Assembly (NCBI RefSeq): GCF_022682495.2
Contig: NC_071389.1
Location: forward strand, 7,865,199-7,929,198
Length of the DNA stretch: 64,000 nt
Origin: Desmodus rotundus
Taxonomy: Eukaryota > Chordata > Mammalia > Chiroptera > Phyllostomidae
Reading direction: 5' to 3'
Positions 31,826 through 42,900 of the stretch are shown piece after piece; the stretch's first letter is position 1; each line of letters opens with the position of its first letter. Position numbers and translations under genes: made by a program. The notes below the pieces were generated by a model. That model saw nothing but the letters and a program-made list of their open reading frames with translations, had not been told where the DNA came from and searched no databases.

Positions 31826-33835
31826 ATGGAATGGTTCCCACGTGATCATACACACATGGAAGTATTTTATCTTCAGAAGTACGCTCTCCTAGATCTTCTC
31901 CACATTAACAATTTCAGTCTAGCAAATGCTTCCTGTCTCACGGACCGTGCCGAGTTACATTTTGGTGCAGGCAGTGTTCCAGCATCCACTCAATATTCCG
32001 GACGGTTGAGGTTCAAAATAACGAAGGTTCCCCAGGTAAAAGAGAGGGTCTGAGATCACTGCGGCTAAAGGGATCCATCTGGAGTCTTTGTAAGCTCTCC
32101 GTTTTGTAGGCTAAGAGATGCTATCACTTTGGGGCTCTAGGAATTGGCCCAATTAACCCAATATGATAGGTCGGTTATATGGAAAATGGCTACAAAAGGA
32201 TATCAAGATTACTATGCCTCCCTTACTGCACCATAACCATGGTTGGTATGGGTAGGCGCCCTGCAAACTTGAGGGTAAAGGGGTAGCTACCACGGCTGCT
32301 GACCACATGGTAAGACACACAACGGTGAGGAAAGGGCACTGGCCTGGAGCAGGTGCCTTCAGGTACATGCAGTGACCGTGAGGGTCATCTGGCATGGTCA
32401 GCAGGAAGCTTCTTTACAGCTGCGCTCGGCCCAAGTGTGGCCCAGCCAGAGAATCCGAAATCTAATGCTCTGTGTGGAGGTTTTCTGCATTTCCCCCCCA
32501 AATCCATTTTTATATGCGCCCATAGCCTCCTGTGACTCAGGAGGGAACAGATGTAGGTGGTGATTAAGTAATTCATCAAAGATGACACCACGCCAAAAAT
32601 GGGACGGGGACTTAGGGCTCCTGAGTGCGGCCAGTGGGGGATGCTCTCCAGTGAGTTACCAGGCAGGTGGGGATTTGCATTTTTCCTTCATTTCCACTTT
32701 CATCTCAGTGCATCAATCAGAAAGTAACCAACCATACGTGACTCTGCAAAGAGAATAACTGACAGGTGTTTCAGTTTGGGGCTTACCTGGATCAGACACT
32801 CCCCGGAGTACTGCTGTTTTAAAATAAAAAATGACAAGAATGAAGCTTGACTCCACTTGATATAAATAGCTTCCTTTTCTTCAGTGTCCCATGTCTGGCC
32901 CTGTGGAGAGATGGACAGACAGATGGATGGGTGAGTGGATGGGTGGATGGAGGAATGGACAGTGGGGGATGGATGGACGGATGGACAGATGGATGTAATA
33001 GATAATTATGCTTTGGTGTGCCTTCATCTATGTCTGGTTGTGATGTTTGCCTTCACCAGGCAGCCAAGATGCAACCACATCCAAATTGCTGGCATTGCTG
33101 GCTCATGGTAAAGACATAAATTAAAAGATCAACACTTTTGCTTTAAGGAGAATTATAACCAAGTAACGTAGAAATGTATATAATCGTGATTAAAAGAGTA
33201 AAAGAAGCTATCCCCAGAAAAGCTACCATGTGTGGGCTGCCGTAATGGTTTCGGGCAGATAAGTCATTTTTGTGTTCTTGGAGCCACGTAACTCTTCCAA
33301 TGGAGTCAGAGCCCTCACTGCCCCACACCGTTAGACGTTAATCGTCAGATTAGTGCTGGAGGTAATGAGCAATTGATTTTCTTTCCCTTCTTCCCATCAC
33401 ACTCAAACATGCATGCACATTGTAAGTGTGATAACAGGAGTGCTATTCCGTCGTAGTCATGAAATCTTTGCATCTGTTTTGAAAGTCAGGTGACCAGGTT
33501 ATTGGGCTCCGGTGAAGGAGTGAACAGAGGACAATTCTAATGTAAAAAGGTGGTTTTTAACACTGCCGGGTAAGAATCTGAACTCCTTTCTTCTCTGCTT
33601 TCGGTGTCTCTCTACAACACAATGTCCTTCCATTGTAAATTCCTTTTCAGTAGCTCCTCGTTCTAAGGGTCACCCCCTGTTCAAATTGTGTCTTTGTGAT
33701 TCACAAAGATGGGCAAGTGGGAGAGTGGGGAAGGGTGGGGTTGCTGCGTGGAAGCCATGAGTTTTGGGGTAGTCCTCCTCAAGGACAGCAATGGGACAGG
33801 TCCCTTGCAAAGGGACTGCAATGATGATGTCTCAT
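31825..33835. other. Intergenic DNA without gene
   Basis: Mostly single-copy-looking DNA. It contains the GGAT-rich microsatellite annotated separately; 33000-33420 is AT-rich. Confidence 0.4.
32910..32995 (+). repeat. (GGAT)n/(GGAC)n microsatellite
   Basis: Imperfect GGAT, GGAC and GGTG units with a GTGGG interruption form a purine-rich tetranucleotide array. Confidence 0.93.
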
Positions 33836-33839
33836 CACA

Positions 33840-33915
33840 ACAACATTTTCAGATAGAAGTTACCATCCCTGCGTTTCAGATGAGAAAACCCAGCCAAGAT
33901 GCCAAGTAAGTTGGG
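33840..33915 (-). mobile_element. MIR fragment
   Basis: ACATTTTCAGATAGAAGTTA and CGTTTCAGATGAGAAAACCC correspond to the antisense MIR core only. Confidence 0.45.
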
Positions 33916-34636
33916 AGCCAGCTCCGCGCCCTATCCTTGGGGAGTCTTCCGGTCCCTTAGGGTCGTCACCTGCTCATTTCTCAGTGACGTCTCATCAGCG
34001 CATGTGTCTCTCCCGGAGAGCACTGGCAGGATTGAACAGTATCTGTCACCATGCATGAGTCGTCCTTCCTATCTGCACGTGCAGGGATGCAGAGCCTTGC
34101 ACACACCAGCCCAAGCGCCCACTTGCTGCGTGAAGGGAGGGGCACACAGCCATCTCTAAAGGGTTTCTCCGCCATTGGAGACAGAGGAGAAAAATGCCTC
34201 CCCGGGAGGGAAGCATCTAAATCCATCCCTTTATTCTCACACTTCCACCACGTGGTTTCCTCATCAGCTTTTTTTTTTTTTTTTTCTTGGTGGAGTCTGT
34301 TTATTGGTTTTCTTTTAATAAAATTCAACCAAGGCTTCACATATCTGGAAATTGTCTTTCTATTGTTTTCAAATTTGAGTAAGACTTTTACTTCTGAGTT
34401 AAAATCTTTCTCCTCAAACTAGCAATTTTGTTTTCCTATATGCGTGCCCTTTATTACCCATCAGTGCCCCTTGGATGCAACAGTATATATATTTAATAGT
34501 CTCTATTAACTGTGTGATGTCACCAAAGTGAAACTGAAAGAGCACTTTGGCATTTCTTGCCACTCTGGGGTTAACTTAGTAACAAGGCCCCCAAGCTGCT
34601 AGATGTGGTTGGTTTATTTAAAAAATAAATAAAAGA
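33915..34636. other. Intergenic DNA with poly-T run
   Basis: A T17 run at 34269-34285 is followed by an AT-rich section to 34560. No gene or named repeat was supported. Confidence 0.4.
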
Positions 34637-34858
34637 GCCCTGGCTGGTGTGGCTCAGTGGATTGAGCACCAGCCTGCAAACTGAAAGGTCGCCAGTTCGA
34701 TTCCCAGTCAGGGCACATGCCTGGGTTGCAGGTCAGGTCCCCAGTTGGGGACGTGCGAGAGGCAAGTGATCCATGTTTCTCTCACATCAACGTTTCTCTC
34801 CTTCTCTTTCTCCCTTCCTTCCCCCCACTCTAAAAATAAGTAAATACCATCTTTAAAA
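34637..34858 (+). mobile_element. Ves SINE
   Basis: GCCCTGGCTGGTGTGGCTCA start, B-box GGTCGCCAGTTCGATTCCC, CCCAGTTGGGGACGTGCG middle, CT-rich stretch and A-rich tail (AAATAAGTAAATA). A target duplication could not be assigned because the left flank is itself A-rich. Confidence 0.95.
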
Positions 34859-34999
34859 ACGATAGAACAGGCAGTACTCCTCGTGACCAGGCCCTTAAGC
34901 ACAATGGAGTTTTTAGCGGGCTCTCATCTGCTACCATCCCGGGTATGTCTGAGTCAAGGCGTGGGTTCATCTGCATTGCGAGCCTTCATCATTCTTCCC

Positions 35000-35085
35000 T
35001 TTATTCAGGAATTACTTGCTGGGGTACAACTGTGGGCCAAGGAGATTTAAAACCTGCCGTCACGGGGCTTCCAGGCCAGTAGAGG
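35000..35085 (+). mobile_element. L2-related fragment
   Basis: CTTTATTCAGGAATTACTTG, GTGGGCCAAGGAGATTTAAA and GTCACGGGGCTTCCAGGC resemble the 5' landmarks of the repeat at 17205. The fragment is short. Confidence 0.4.
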
Positions 35086-35095
35086 CAGGACCAGC

Positions 35096-35257
35096 TATGT
35101 CATCGTGGGCCCAGTGAAAAATGAAAATATGAGGCCCCTCGTTCAAAAACTAGAAGAAGCTCACGATAGCGACCGTCAAACACTAAACCAGGCTTGGAGT
35201 CCCTCTCTGCACGGGGCCGCGTGACCACACAGGTGCATGCCCCCACTGCCGGCCGGC
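35096..35257. mobile_element. Nonautonomous DNA transposon
   Basis: CAGGACCAGCT at the left and TGCCGGCCGGC at the right are a degraded inverted repeat. The interior GAGGCCCCTCGTTCAAAAAC and GCACGGGGCCGCGTGACC matches a common eutherian short element. No clear target duplication. Confidence 0.6.
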
Positions 35258-35480
35258 ACGGAGGAGACAGACATTACCGCGCACACCAATCTGTAAGCGT
35301 GGTTGTGACTAGCACAGGTGGTACGAGGGATCCCCTGACGCTCTCGGAACCCCCACCACGGCTACGTTGTCTCTGCACAGAGTAGATGCTCAAAAACTGT
35401 TTAATTAATTGGCAGCTCCAAGTGTCCTGATATTACGGGGTGGGTCTCCACGGGCCACCATGGAGAACGTGATGGATTGT
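35257..35480. other. Intergenic DNA, locally CpG-containing
   Basis: A handful of CpGs at 35270-35360 come partly from the adjoining transposon. No gene or promoter signal is recognised. Confidence 0.35.
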
Positions 35481-35745
35481 TATGCTAATAATAGCTACAT
35501 GTACCGACTGCGGTTGACGGCACCGCCCGTGCCAGGCACTGCATTAAGCCCTGAAGTTTGTCGTTGAATCACCACGCGGTCCTGCGTGTTAGGAGTGATA
35601 TCATTCCTACTTTTCAGATGAGGCAATAAGCCCTTAGAGGCTGGGAACTTATCCATGGGTCAGCCAGCTGATAAGTGATAGGACCTGGAGCCAACCACTA
35701 TTTGCCTGACATGTGAGCCTGTGTCTTTAACCACCACGTTCCCTG
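35480..35745 (-). mobile_element. MIR SINE, nearly full length
   Basis: Antisense MIR from TAATAATAGCTACATGTACC through GTGCCAGGCACTGCATTAAG, TACTTTTCAGATGAGGCAAT, GGGTCAGCCAGCTGATAAG, to GTGTCTTTAACCACCACG at the tRNA-related end. The best-preserved MIR in the window. Confidence 0.9.
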
Positions 35746-36029
35746 TCTCTTCAAGGCCAAAAGCAAATACTTAATCTCTCTCCATTATGTCCCATCCTGC
35801 CCCACTTTTTAAGAGGTTCTCAAGCTTATTCTGCTGCCAGTGAAACTGGATCAGCCAACATCAAAAGAACCCAGCCTCTGCTCGTGTCAGGGACCTGCTG
35901 TCCCTGCGGTGCTGGGCCGGCGCTGCTAGTTCCAGTACGTAATAAACACCAGAGGCTGAGAGCTGGGTCTGGTTTATCCTAGGAGGTCGCCAGGGCTGAA
36001 GAAGTTAGAATCTGTAAGGAGGTTTGCAT

Positions 36030-36160
36030 GGTTCCTCTCCATAGTTCTCTGTAAGAGCTGGCTATGCCAGTGATGCTATTCTCTTGTATCCCAAGGCCCA
36101 CCGTAGAGCCCAGCACACGGCAGCCGCTCACATTCTCAAATGCGTGGATGGAAGCGAGGT
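36030..36160 (+). mobile_element. L2 3' end fragment
   Basis: CTCTTGTATCCCAAGGCCCA, AGCCCAGCACACGGCAGC and CTCACATTCTCAAATGCGTG track the L2 terminal GTGCCTGGCACATAGTAGG and AATAAATATTTGTTGAA stretch. Confidence 0.5.
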
Positions 36161-36490
36161 GGAAGAGACCCCCAGGGGTTACTGGATAGTACGGTTTGAA
36201 AACCAGAGGACTTTTTGTGGGGGATGGGAAGGATGAGGATACAATAATGGAGCTGCCAGTATGTATAAAAGGAGGAAGAAATTAAATAACATAATGACAG
36301 GAAGGAGTTAACCAAGAGAGGTGGGGGAGGAGGGGAAGGAGAAAATCTTATACTCTGCTCTCACCTCTGTTTTCAGAGGTGACACATTACCTAAAAGTGA
36401 TTATTTCCATCTCCCATTGGCTTTCAACTTGAAGTTTAATAGGAAGATGATATATATGTGTATATATAAGACCACGGAACCAGAATTTGA
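36160..36490. other. Intergenic DNA without gene
   Basis: Alternating ATATATGTGTATATATA at 36448-36467. No gene or repeat otherwise. Confidence 0.4.
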
Positions 36491-36900
36491 CCGGCTAGGT
36501 TAATCAACGCTAGCGGTTACTGTAACTCACAAATTAGACGTCCCAATTTTCACAGCTGGGCTGCAGGCATTAATTAAAACTGGTGTTGCAAATCACAGCA
36601 TTTTAGAATGCCTGCAATGTTTAAATTATCCATTGATAAGGTGTTGCTACCTTAATTTAAAAAGCAACTTCCATCATTTTTCAAAGAGGCGTACCCTAAG
36701 CCAGAATAAGTCCATTTCTCACGCTTGCAGGGCTATTAATGTGCTGGAAGCAAATGGAAGTTTTTAATGTCTTTCAATATGTTTGGATACAAATTGCCAG
36801 ACTTGCTGCTGGGGCCAACTCTTTATATTGCAGAGCACAGAGTAATTACAGAGATGTTGTATGAGGCAGTTTTTGGTTTAGCTAGGTTCGTCCTCTCTCC
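36490..36900. other. Repeat-free AT-rich block, candidate conserved element
   Basis: About 410 bases without recognisable repeats. It holds homeodomain-like motifs (TTAATTAAAAC near 36570 and TTAATTTAAAA near 36653) and GGAAGTTTTTAATGTC. The composition recalls a developmental enhancer, but this is inference only. Confidence 0.35.
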
Positions 36901-36904
36901 CCCC

Positions 36905-37115
36905 CCCAACATGCATGTTCCATAGGGGCAATGTTGCCCCCAAAGGGGTAAAAATTGGTTCTTGGTGGGGGCACTGAGATATTACAATTTCACGGGCCTA
37001 TGCAGTGTATCTGCGGTATTAAAATTTCACTAGATGTGTTAGTAAATAGGAAAAAATATTATTTAAAAAGACTCCTTAGTGAGAGAATAATTTTTTAAAG
37101 TTTGAGACTTCTGTT
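36905..37115. mobile_element. Nonautonomous DNA-transposon-like repeat
   Basis: GGGGCAATGTTGCCCCC, GGGGTAAAAATTGGTTCTTG, ATTAAAATTTCACTAGATGT and TTTTTTAAAGTTTGAGACTT match, in order, a common eutherian short repeat that typically ends in TTTGAGAA. Only degraded termini are seen. Confidence 0.5.
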
Positions 37116-37201
37116 CTGATAGGATGGCTTATATATACTTGATTTCGAACCATCCACCCACTTTTTGAGAGTAGATCTACCTTAATATTGTCAAATGTCA
37201 T

Positions 37202-37559
37202 TGAAGTGGATGGAAGGTTTCTGTCCTCCCCCAATATGTGGAAGACGGAAGCCCCACTGTGATGGCATTGAGAGGGGGGCCTTTGGGAGGCAATTAGGTT
37301 GTGAGGGTGGAGCCCTCAGGATGGGGATGGGTGCCCCCCTAAAAGGGACCTGGGAGAGCTCTCTTGCTGTCTTCCCACTGTGTTAAGACACAACGAGAAG
37401 GAGCCCACCTGTGGCCCAGAAGAGACCCTCCCCGTAACCCAGCTGTGCCGGCACCAGGATCGTGGTCCCTGGCCCCCAGCACTGTGAGAAATCGGTTTCT
37501 GCTGTTTATAACCCCTGGCCCATCATGCTTTGTTACAGCAGCCCAAACTGACTGAGACA
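37202..37559 (+). mobile_element. MaLR solo LTR
   Basis: TGAAGTGGATGGAAGG, CTGTGATGGCATTGAGAGG, GGCCTTTGGGAGGCAATTAG, GGAGCCCTCAGGATGGGG, ACTGTGAGAAATCGGTTTCT and ending ACTGAGACA are in LTR order. Flanks GTCAT and GGCGT agree at only three of five bases, so the target duplication is doubtful. Confidence 0.88.
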
Positions 37560-38190
37560 GGCGTTGCACACGGACAACAGAGAAGTTCATTTAAAAAATA
37601 AAAAATAAAGAAAAGGTGTCCATTGTTGGTGTGAACTGGTGAGTGTCCTGCCAGAGAACTGGGAGAACATGAAGCTGGGAGAGAAGAACAAGTGAGAAGA
37701 GCCTAGAACTAGAAGGCAGTGGGAGAAACATGTGTGTGGGGGGAGCGGTCAGCGGGCAGGGGGCTGCAGTGAAAACTTCAGAGAGCAGGGTGGCTGGTGA
37801 CAACAGGGAGCCTGAGGGACGTACAACATCAGGTAGCCTTAGAAGTTCATGACACAGTGGACAAGATCATGGGGCTGACCTAAGGCAGGGCCGGGACCAG
37901 GGGTTTCCATCCACATTCCCTAGGGAAGGTAGCTCGGTGATGGAAATGTCAGGGGCTCAGAAATCTCTCTGGTTTCTCCCAGGTGTGAGTGGTACCTCCA
38001 ACTGGATCACTCCTGATCAACCGCTTTGCAATACCAGCCCTGGATCGACAGCAGAGGGGCAGAGGGCAATGCAGGAAGGGGCATCTCCAAAGAAAATTAG
38101 GATGTTTTATCGCCAAAAGCACAAAGAATGAACGTTGCGGGGAGAATGAACATTGTATCCAAAAACAACTGATGTTGACAATGGTGTCAC
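37560..38190. other. Intergenic DNA, A-rich patch
   Basis: An A-rich AAAAATAAAAAATAAAG stretch at 37590-37616. No gene or named repeat was seen. Confidence 0.4.
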
Positions 38191-38194
38191 ACGG

Positions 38195-38360
38195 AGCTGC
38201 TCTCCAGTCCTGGCTCGGGCACATGGGGCAAAACACTTCGCATCTCTGAGCCTCGGTTCCACCCCGTCTGTGAACCGTGGCTGACAACAGAACCCACTCT
38301 GTAGGGTTAGTGTGGGACTGGATGACACGGTGGGGAAGCCTGCCTGGCCCCTTGTCAGTC
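38195..38360 (+). mobile_element. MIR SINE
   Basis: CTCTCCAGTCCTGGCTCGG, CAAAACACTTCGCATCTCTG, CTCGGTTCCACCCCGTCTG, GTAGGGTTAGTGTGGGACTG trace MIR. The minus-strand frame 37949-38563 runs straight through it. Confidence 0.75.
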
Positions 38361-38747
38361 CTCAGGCAGTGTGACCCTTTTATCTCCTCACTGAGGGGTC
38401 CTGTCCTACCATACAAGTGTGGTTTATGTTGATTGGCATGTGCCCACAATAGGCAGTTGAGTGAAGAGAGCCAGTGATGAAATTCATAATTCACTAACTG
38501 TGCGTTCTGTGGGCTGAAGAACCCGCCAATCACCCACAGCATTATTTCTCTCCCCTCCTTCAATATTGCTCTTTTTTCCAGACCTTATCAGGCACAGACA
38601 TGCTCACATCTTCCTTTCAATGCACTGCCTTCTCTAGTTTTGATACTTGTCTCCTCCCATCCTCTCTCGAATAGTGCCTGGAAGTGGGGTGCAGAGCCCG
38701 AGGAGGGGAAGCGTCCTCACCATGTGCCCACAAAGTGTCTGCCCCTG
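38360..38747. other. Intergenic DNA without gene
   Basis: No gene or confident repeat. Confidence 0.35.
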
Positions 38748-39006
38748 TGCTGGTTTGCTCAGGTTGCCCTGACAATGGGCCGTGGACTTGGGGCTCAGGC
38801 GACAGAAGTGTACTGTGTCTCTCTGGAGGCTGGACGTCGGTGAGCCTGGTGCTGGCAGGGTAGGCGTCTTCTTGGCCCCTGTCCATGGCTCGTAGGTGGT
38901 CATCTTCTCCCTGCATCCTCCTCACACGGCCTCCTCTGTGTGGGTCTGTGTGCCAGTCTTTCCTCATGAGGACATACTGGGTAGAGCACCCCCCAATGGC
39001 ACCCTT
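38748..39006 (-). mobile_element. MaLR LTR, left part (interrupted)
   Basis: TGCTGGTTTGCTCAGGTTGC, CTCTCTGGAGGCTGGACGTC, CACGGCCTCCTCTGTGTGG and CCCCCCAATGGCACCCTTTA match an antisense MLT1-type LTR, which breaks where L1 begins. The remainder is at 40013. Confidence 0.75.
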
Positions 39007-40012
39007 TAAAACATCCCCACCCCTCATTCTCTTCTGTGGCGCCCACCAGCTTGTTCTCTGTATCTGAGGGTCTGTTTCTGCTCTGCTTTGTTCTCTCGAT
39101 TCCACGCGTAAGTGAAATCATAGGGTGTCTGTCGCTCTCTGACTGAGCCCACACCCTCTGAGTTTATCCACGTTGTCACAAATGGCAAGATGTCCTTCTT
39201 TCTTATTGCTGAACAATATTTCACTGTATATATGCGTGTATCTACATATATATACATATATTATATCTATCACTTCTTCTTTATTCATCTGTCTATCAGG
39301 GGACACCTAGGCTGCTCCCATGCCTGGGCTATTACTGGTAATGCGGCAATGAACCTAGGGCGCATATATTTTTTCAAATTAGTATTCTTGTTTTCTTCAG
39401 ATAAATACCCAGAAGTGGCTTGACTGGGCCACATGGTTGATCTGGTTTTAATTTTTTGCGGAACCTCCATACTGTTATCCACGGTGGCTTCTCCAGTCTG
39501 CGTTCCCACCAACAGGGCACGAGGGGTCCCTTTCCTCCACGTCCTCGCCAGCACTTGTCCATTGATTTATTGATGACAGCCATTCTGACAGGTGTGAGGC
39601 CGTATCTCACTGTGGTTTTAATTTACACTGCTGTGATGATCAGTGACATCGAGCATCTTTTCATAGGCCTGTTGACCATATGTATCTCCTCCTGGGAAAA
39701 GTGTCCATTCAGGCCCTTTATCCGCTTTTTTAATTTGATTGTTTGAGAGTTTTGGTGCTAAGTTGTATGAGTTCCTTACGCAGTTGATGATTAATCCCTT
39801 ACCAGATGTATCATTTGCAAATATCTTTTCCCAGTTAGTCGGTTGTCTTGTTGTTTTGCTGAAGGTTTCCTTCACTGTATAAACACTTTTTAGGTTGATG
39901 TAGCTTCGTTTATTTTTCCTTTTGTTGCACTTGCCTGAGGGGACATATCCAAAACGGTAGTGCTACCGGAGATGTCAAAAAGTTTACTGCCTATCTTTTC
40001 TTCTAGAAGTTC
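39007..40012 (-). mobile_element. L1 (3' UTR and ORF2 C-terminal region)
   Basis: Antisense L1: CAGCTTGTTCTCTGTATC, GTAAGTGAAATCATAGGGTG, CAGATAAATACCCAGAAGTG, CCCACCAACAGGGCACGAGG and TCTTTTCTTCTAGAAG. About 1 kb remains, 5'-truncated on the right. It lies inside the LTR at 38748/40013. The poly(A) tail is no longer visible. Confidence 0.9.
39190..40005 (-). pseudogene. Decayed L1 ORF2 C-terminus
   Basis: Three overlapping minus-strand frames carry L1 ORF2 C-terminal residues: LTPVRMAVINKS, NKSMDKCWRG with a CWWERRLEKP stretch, PLLGIYLKK, and upstream FSKTTRQPTNWEKIF. The frame shifts several times, so no protein is made. In an active L1 this tail follows the reverse-transcriptase domain. 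Confidence 0.88.
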
Positions 40013-40102
40013 CTAATGGCTTCCTTAAAGACCCCCTCTCCAACACAGCCACATTCTGAGGTGCTGGGGTTAGGATTTGAAAATGTGAATTATGAGGGAA
40101 GC
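40013..40102 (-). mobile_element. MaLR LTR, right part (interrupted)
   Basis: GGCTTCCTTAAAGACCCCC, ACAGCCACATTCTGAGG and GGGGTTAGGATTTGAAAATG complete the LTR begun at 38748. Its end near 40102 is eroded. Confidence 0.75.
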
Positions 40103-40129
40103 ACCATAATAGCCCCTTCTGAGCTTTGA

Positions 40130-40690
40130 GCCTGTGAGCAAGACTTCTCACTACTCAGTGTGACTCAAGCTCTTTCGGAGGCAGGGAACCGAAACCCACT
40201 GCAGCCCATGCAGGTGAGAGGAGCACCAGCCGAAGGGTACACGGTGCACTCGCCCGACTCTGGCCCTGCAGCCCAGCCCACCTCTCTCCGTTTCTCAGGC
40301 CTGGCAACATGGCGGCCATGTCCTGTTCTCACACACTGTCTCCCTTTCCTTCTCGTCTTTTACTTACTTACATACAGCCCCCAAAAGCAATTACTTCCAA
40401 GTTCACGTGATGTTTTATCACTGAAAAGTTTTATTCTCCAAGTCTTAATTCAGGCTCTCGAGAGAGGAAATCTGATTGGTCATTGGCCAGCCCTGACTGA
40501 TTGATTGTGAGTCAGGTGCCAATTGCTGGTCCAATCAGAGGGGTCCCAGATATAGGGGCAGGAGCAGGACTGTGTAATACAGAAGAGGTTTCCCAGGCCA
40601 GCCCTTCCAGCAAGTCCTAAGGCAGGGGAATTCTCACATATGGGGGCTGACATCCCAAAGTGTGGGCTGACAGACATCCCAAACGATGTT
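40130..40690. other. Possible ancient repeat remnants, no gene
   Basis: 40460-40560 (CTGATTGGTCATTGGCCAGC, GGTGCCAATTGCTGGTCCAA) resembles the CAATCAGA-containing part of an ancient repeat I cannot name. The section around 40150-40330 is unassigned. Confidence 0.35.
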
Positions 40691-40854
40691 CACAACAGAA
40701 AACAAACCTCGGCATTTTCCTTTAGAAAGCAGCCATGAAATTACAGTTAACAGTCATTCTAAAGAATAAATAAGATAACGAATTACAGAATTCTTTGGTG
40801 ACCTGAAGCAGTAAGTTTTTGTAGGATTGAACAGGAGCTTACTAGTTACATTGT

Positions 40855-41215
40855 CCTTGTATCAGTTAGCTCAATACAAAATTGCTGCATAACAAATCAC
40901 TGAAAACAACACTCATTTGTTCTCATGAATCTGTGGGTCCTCTGATGTTGGCTAACCTAGGGTGGGCTCAGGTGGGGGTGGGGGGCTGTACTCCAGATGT
41001 CTCTCACCTCCTGCTGGGACCAGGGGACTAGCCAGGATATGTGTTCCTTGTGGTGGTGTCCGAAGTTCAAGAATGCAAGCAGAAGCTGCCAGACATCTTA
41101 ATGTCCAGGCATCTGTCTTTAGTTTTTTCCGCTTAAATGTGATACCATCCTGGGTGGGCCACCTGAGTCACAGCTTTGTAAGTGTTACACATGTAGCAAA
41201 TCATTTGTACTGTCA
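40855..41215. mobile_element. Ancient LTR-like repeat
   Basis: TATCAGTTAGCTCAATACAA, ATTGCTGCATAACAAATCAC, CATGAATCTGTGGGTCC, CACTAATCC-less G-rich centre, and GCAAGCAGAAGCTGCCAGAC follow the proximal-to-middle part of the family also seen at 1490 and 55166. A G-quadruplex-capable tract lies at 40960-40985. Confidence 0.6.
40960..40985 (+). other. G-quadruplex-capable tract
   Basis: G-runs at 40960-40962, 40964-40966, 40974-40978 and 40980-40985 with loops of 1, 7 and 1 bases. It sits inside the LTR-like repeat. Confidence 0.7.
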
Positions 41216-41409
41216 TGGCCAACAGTGAAATATATTTGGGACTTGTGTTTTGAGTTTATGTTAGTATACGATTTTCACAAGGACCCCTTACTACAAAAAG
41301 CAAGGTATATAAATTCAACATTCTTCTCAATTCAATCAGATATTACCTATTCAGGGATGTTTACGCTGAATTCTTTAAACTATAGAACCCCAAAAGAGCT
41401 TAGAATACT

Positions 41410-41590
41410 GAGATTTAGGACAGACCTAGTATTTCTCTTTCATTTCACAAGTAAGGGGGCTGGAGTTTAGAAGGAGAGAAGGTGACTTACCTGAAGCTTC
41501 AAAACGAGTTCTAAGTACATGTATTATTGGAGTTAATGAAACTGGGATCAGACCAAGTCTGGAGATCCCAGCGCTGCTAGGGAATCGCAG
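41410..41590 (-). mobile_element. MIR-like SINE
   Basis: CTTTCATTTCACAAGTAAGG, GGCTGGAGTTTAGAAGGAG, GAAGGTGACTTACCTGAAGC and GAAACTGGGATCAGACCAAG correspond to an antisense MIR or MIR3 core and end. Confidence 0.65.
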
Positions 41591-42230
41591 CTTCATAGTA
41601 ACATATCTGAGAATTTGTTACCGTTTTTGTTTGGATTAGACCTAACTCGGTTTAGCTGAAAGGTAATAACCATTGCTTCCCTGGATCCCATCTGGAAGCC
41701 TAGAAATTACAGGAAGGAGTGAGTCGCCAGGCGGGAGAGGAGTACAGAGGCCAGGCAGTTGAGGCGGGGACCTCAGTGAGCAGGTCCTTTCCACCTGCCC
41801 TCCAGCCTTTGCACCAGCGTTGCTGGCCCTAAAGCCCCTTACAGAATAAATTGAAGTGGTATATGTACATGGGCCTCTAATCTGAATTGCTTATTTGTGC
41901 CTCCCTGCTGCAGGAATTTCATTACTAGTCATGACAATATTGCTAGTAGGGGAACCAGAGGTGAAGAAACTGTTAGACAATCCCCTAGTTAAAAAATTAC
42001 ACGGTTTATATTTAGAGCTAGGAACAGGATGAGAGGCCTGGAGAAATGCTGGTAGAAATACAGAAAGGGCAAAACACACTCTAATGTTCTCCATCCCACA
42101 AACCCACGGAAGTCGCTGGGTCATCTTCCTTCCTTTGAGCCAATTTCATTGTACGTCCTGTTGCTTGTCTTCTCTTCACCTTAACCTTTTTGATGGCCAA
42201 GATTGTCTTTCTATAAGCAAGATTTTTCTC
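41590..42230. other. Intergenic DNA without gene
   Basis: No gene or named repeat. Confidence 0.4.
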
Positions 42231-42640
42231 AAATTCTGAAAGCTGGGGAAACTATTTTTATTATTCTCTCAGGCCTTGGTGGAAAAGATCTTCCAAGTAA
42301 AAGCATTTGGATACAAGTAACAGATTCGAAGTATGCAAATGATGAAGCGCTCATTCTGTAGCTGTAACAGAAGCCAACTCCCACTGCTATTAAATGAGGT
42401 TCTCCCATCTGGGAGGGCTGCAGATTTGCTTTTGCTATTTATGCATTCTTTTCCAGGGTAACCTGTGCTAGAGCGCAGGAAGGCTGCAGCCCCCCAGTAG
42501 GATTCTCATGCTTTCATTGTCTGCTTTTGAATATTAAAAGGGCCGCTGGTTGTGAGCTATAACTGCAGCCTCGGGGCTAATACCATGTACAATTTGCACA
42601 GCTCCCATTATTATGACTCTTAAGTAGGAGCACCGTCTTG
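42230..42640. other. Repeat-free block, candidate conserved element
   Basis: About 410 bases with no repeat. It has an ATGCAAAT octamer (about 42337), TATTTATGCATTC, and GCTATAACTGCAGCC motifs with low CpG. The composition is compatible with a distal enhancer. No coding frame of note. Confidence 0.35.
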
Positions 42641-42900
42641 TCTGAGATGAGAAACCTCCCTTGCTGATGTCGTCACTGTCTTAATGTTTTACCTCTCTAG
42701 TCTTACTGGCTTCTCTTGTTGGGTATGTTTGACCACACACACCCCTTCCCACCCTGACTCCACCCTGCCTTCGTGTGTACTCACTTTTTTACAGTATGTG
42801 TGTCCTCCTTTCAAAGACATACAGAACGAGGCTGGCCGATGATGTGATGAGTTCTCTTGTCCATCATGATCTGGCAAAGTACTGGTCCTGATTCTGACTT
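42640..42900. other. Intergenic DNA without gene
   Basis: No gene or repeat was recognised. Confidence 0.35.

Noticed and set aside
37949..38563. 204-codon minus-strand open frame
   Set aside because: It crosses the MIR at 38195-38360 in antisense, which a real exon is unlikely to do, and has no recognisable motif.
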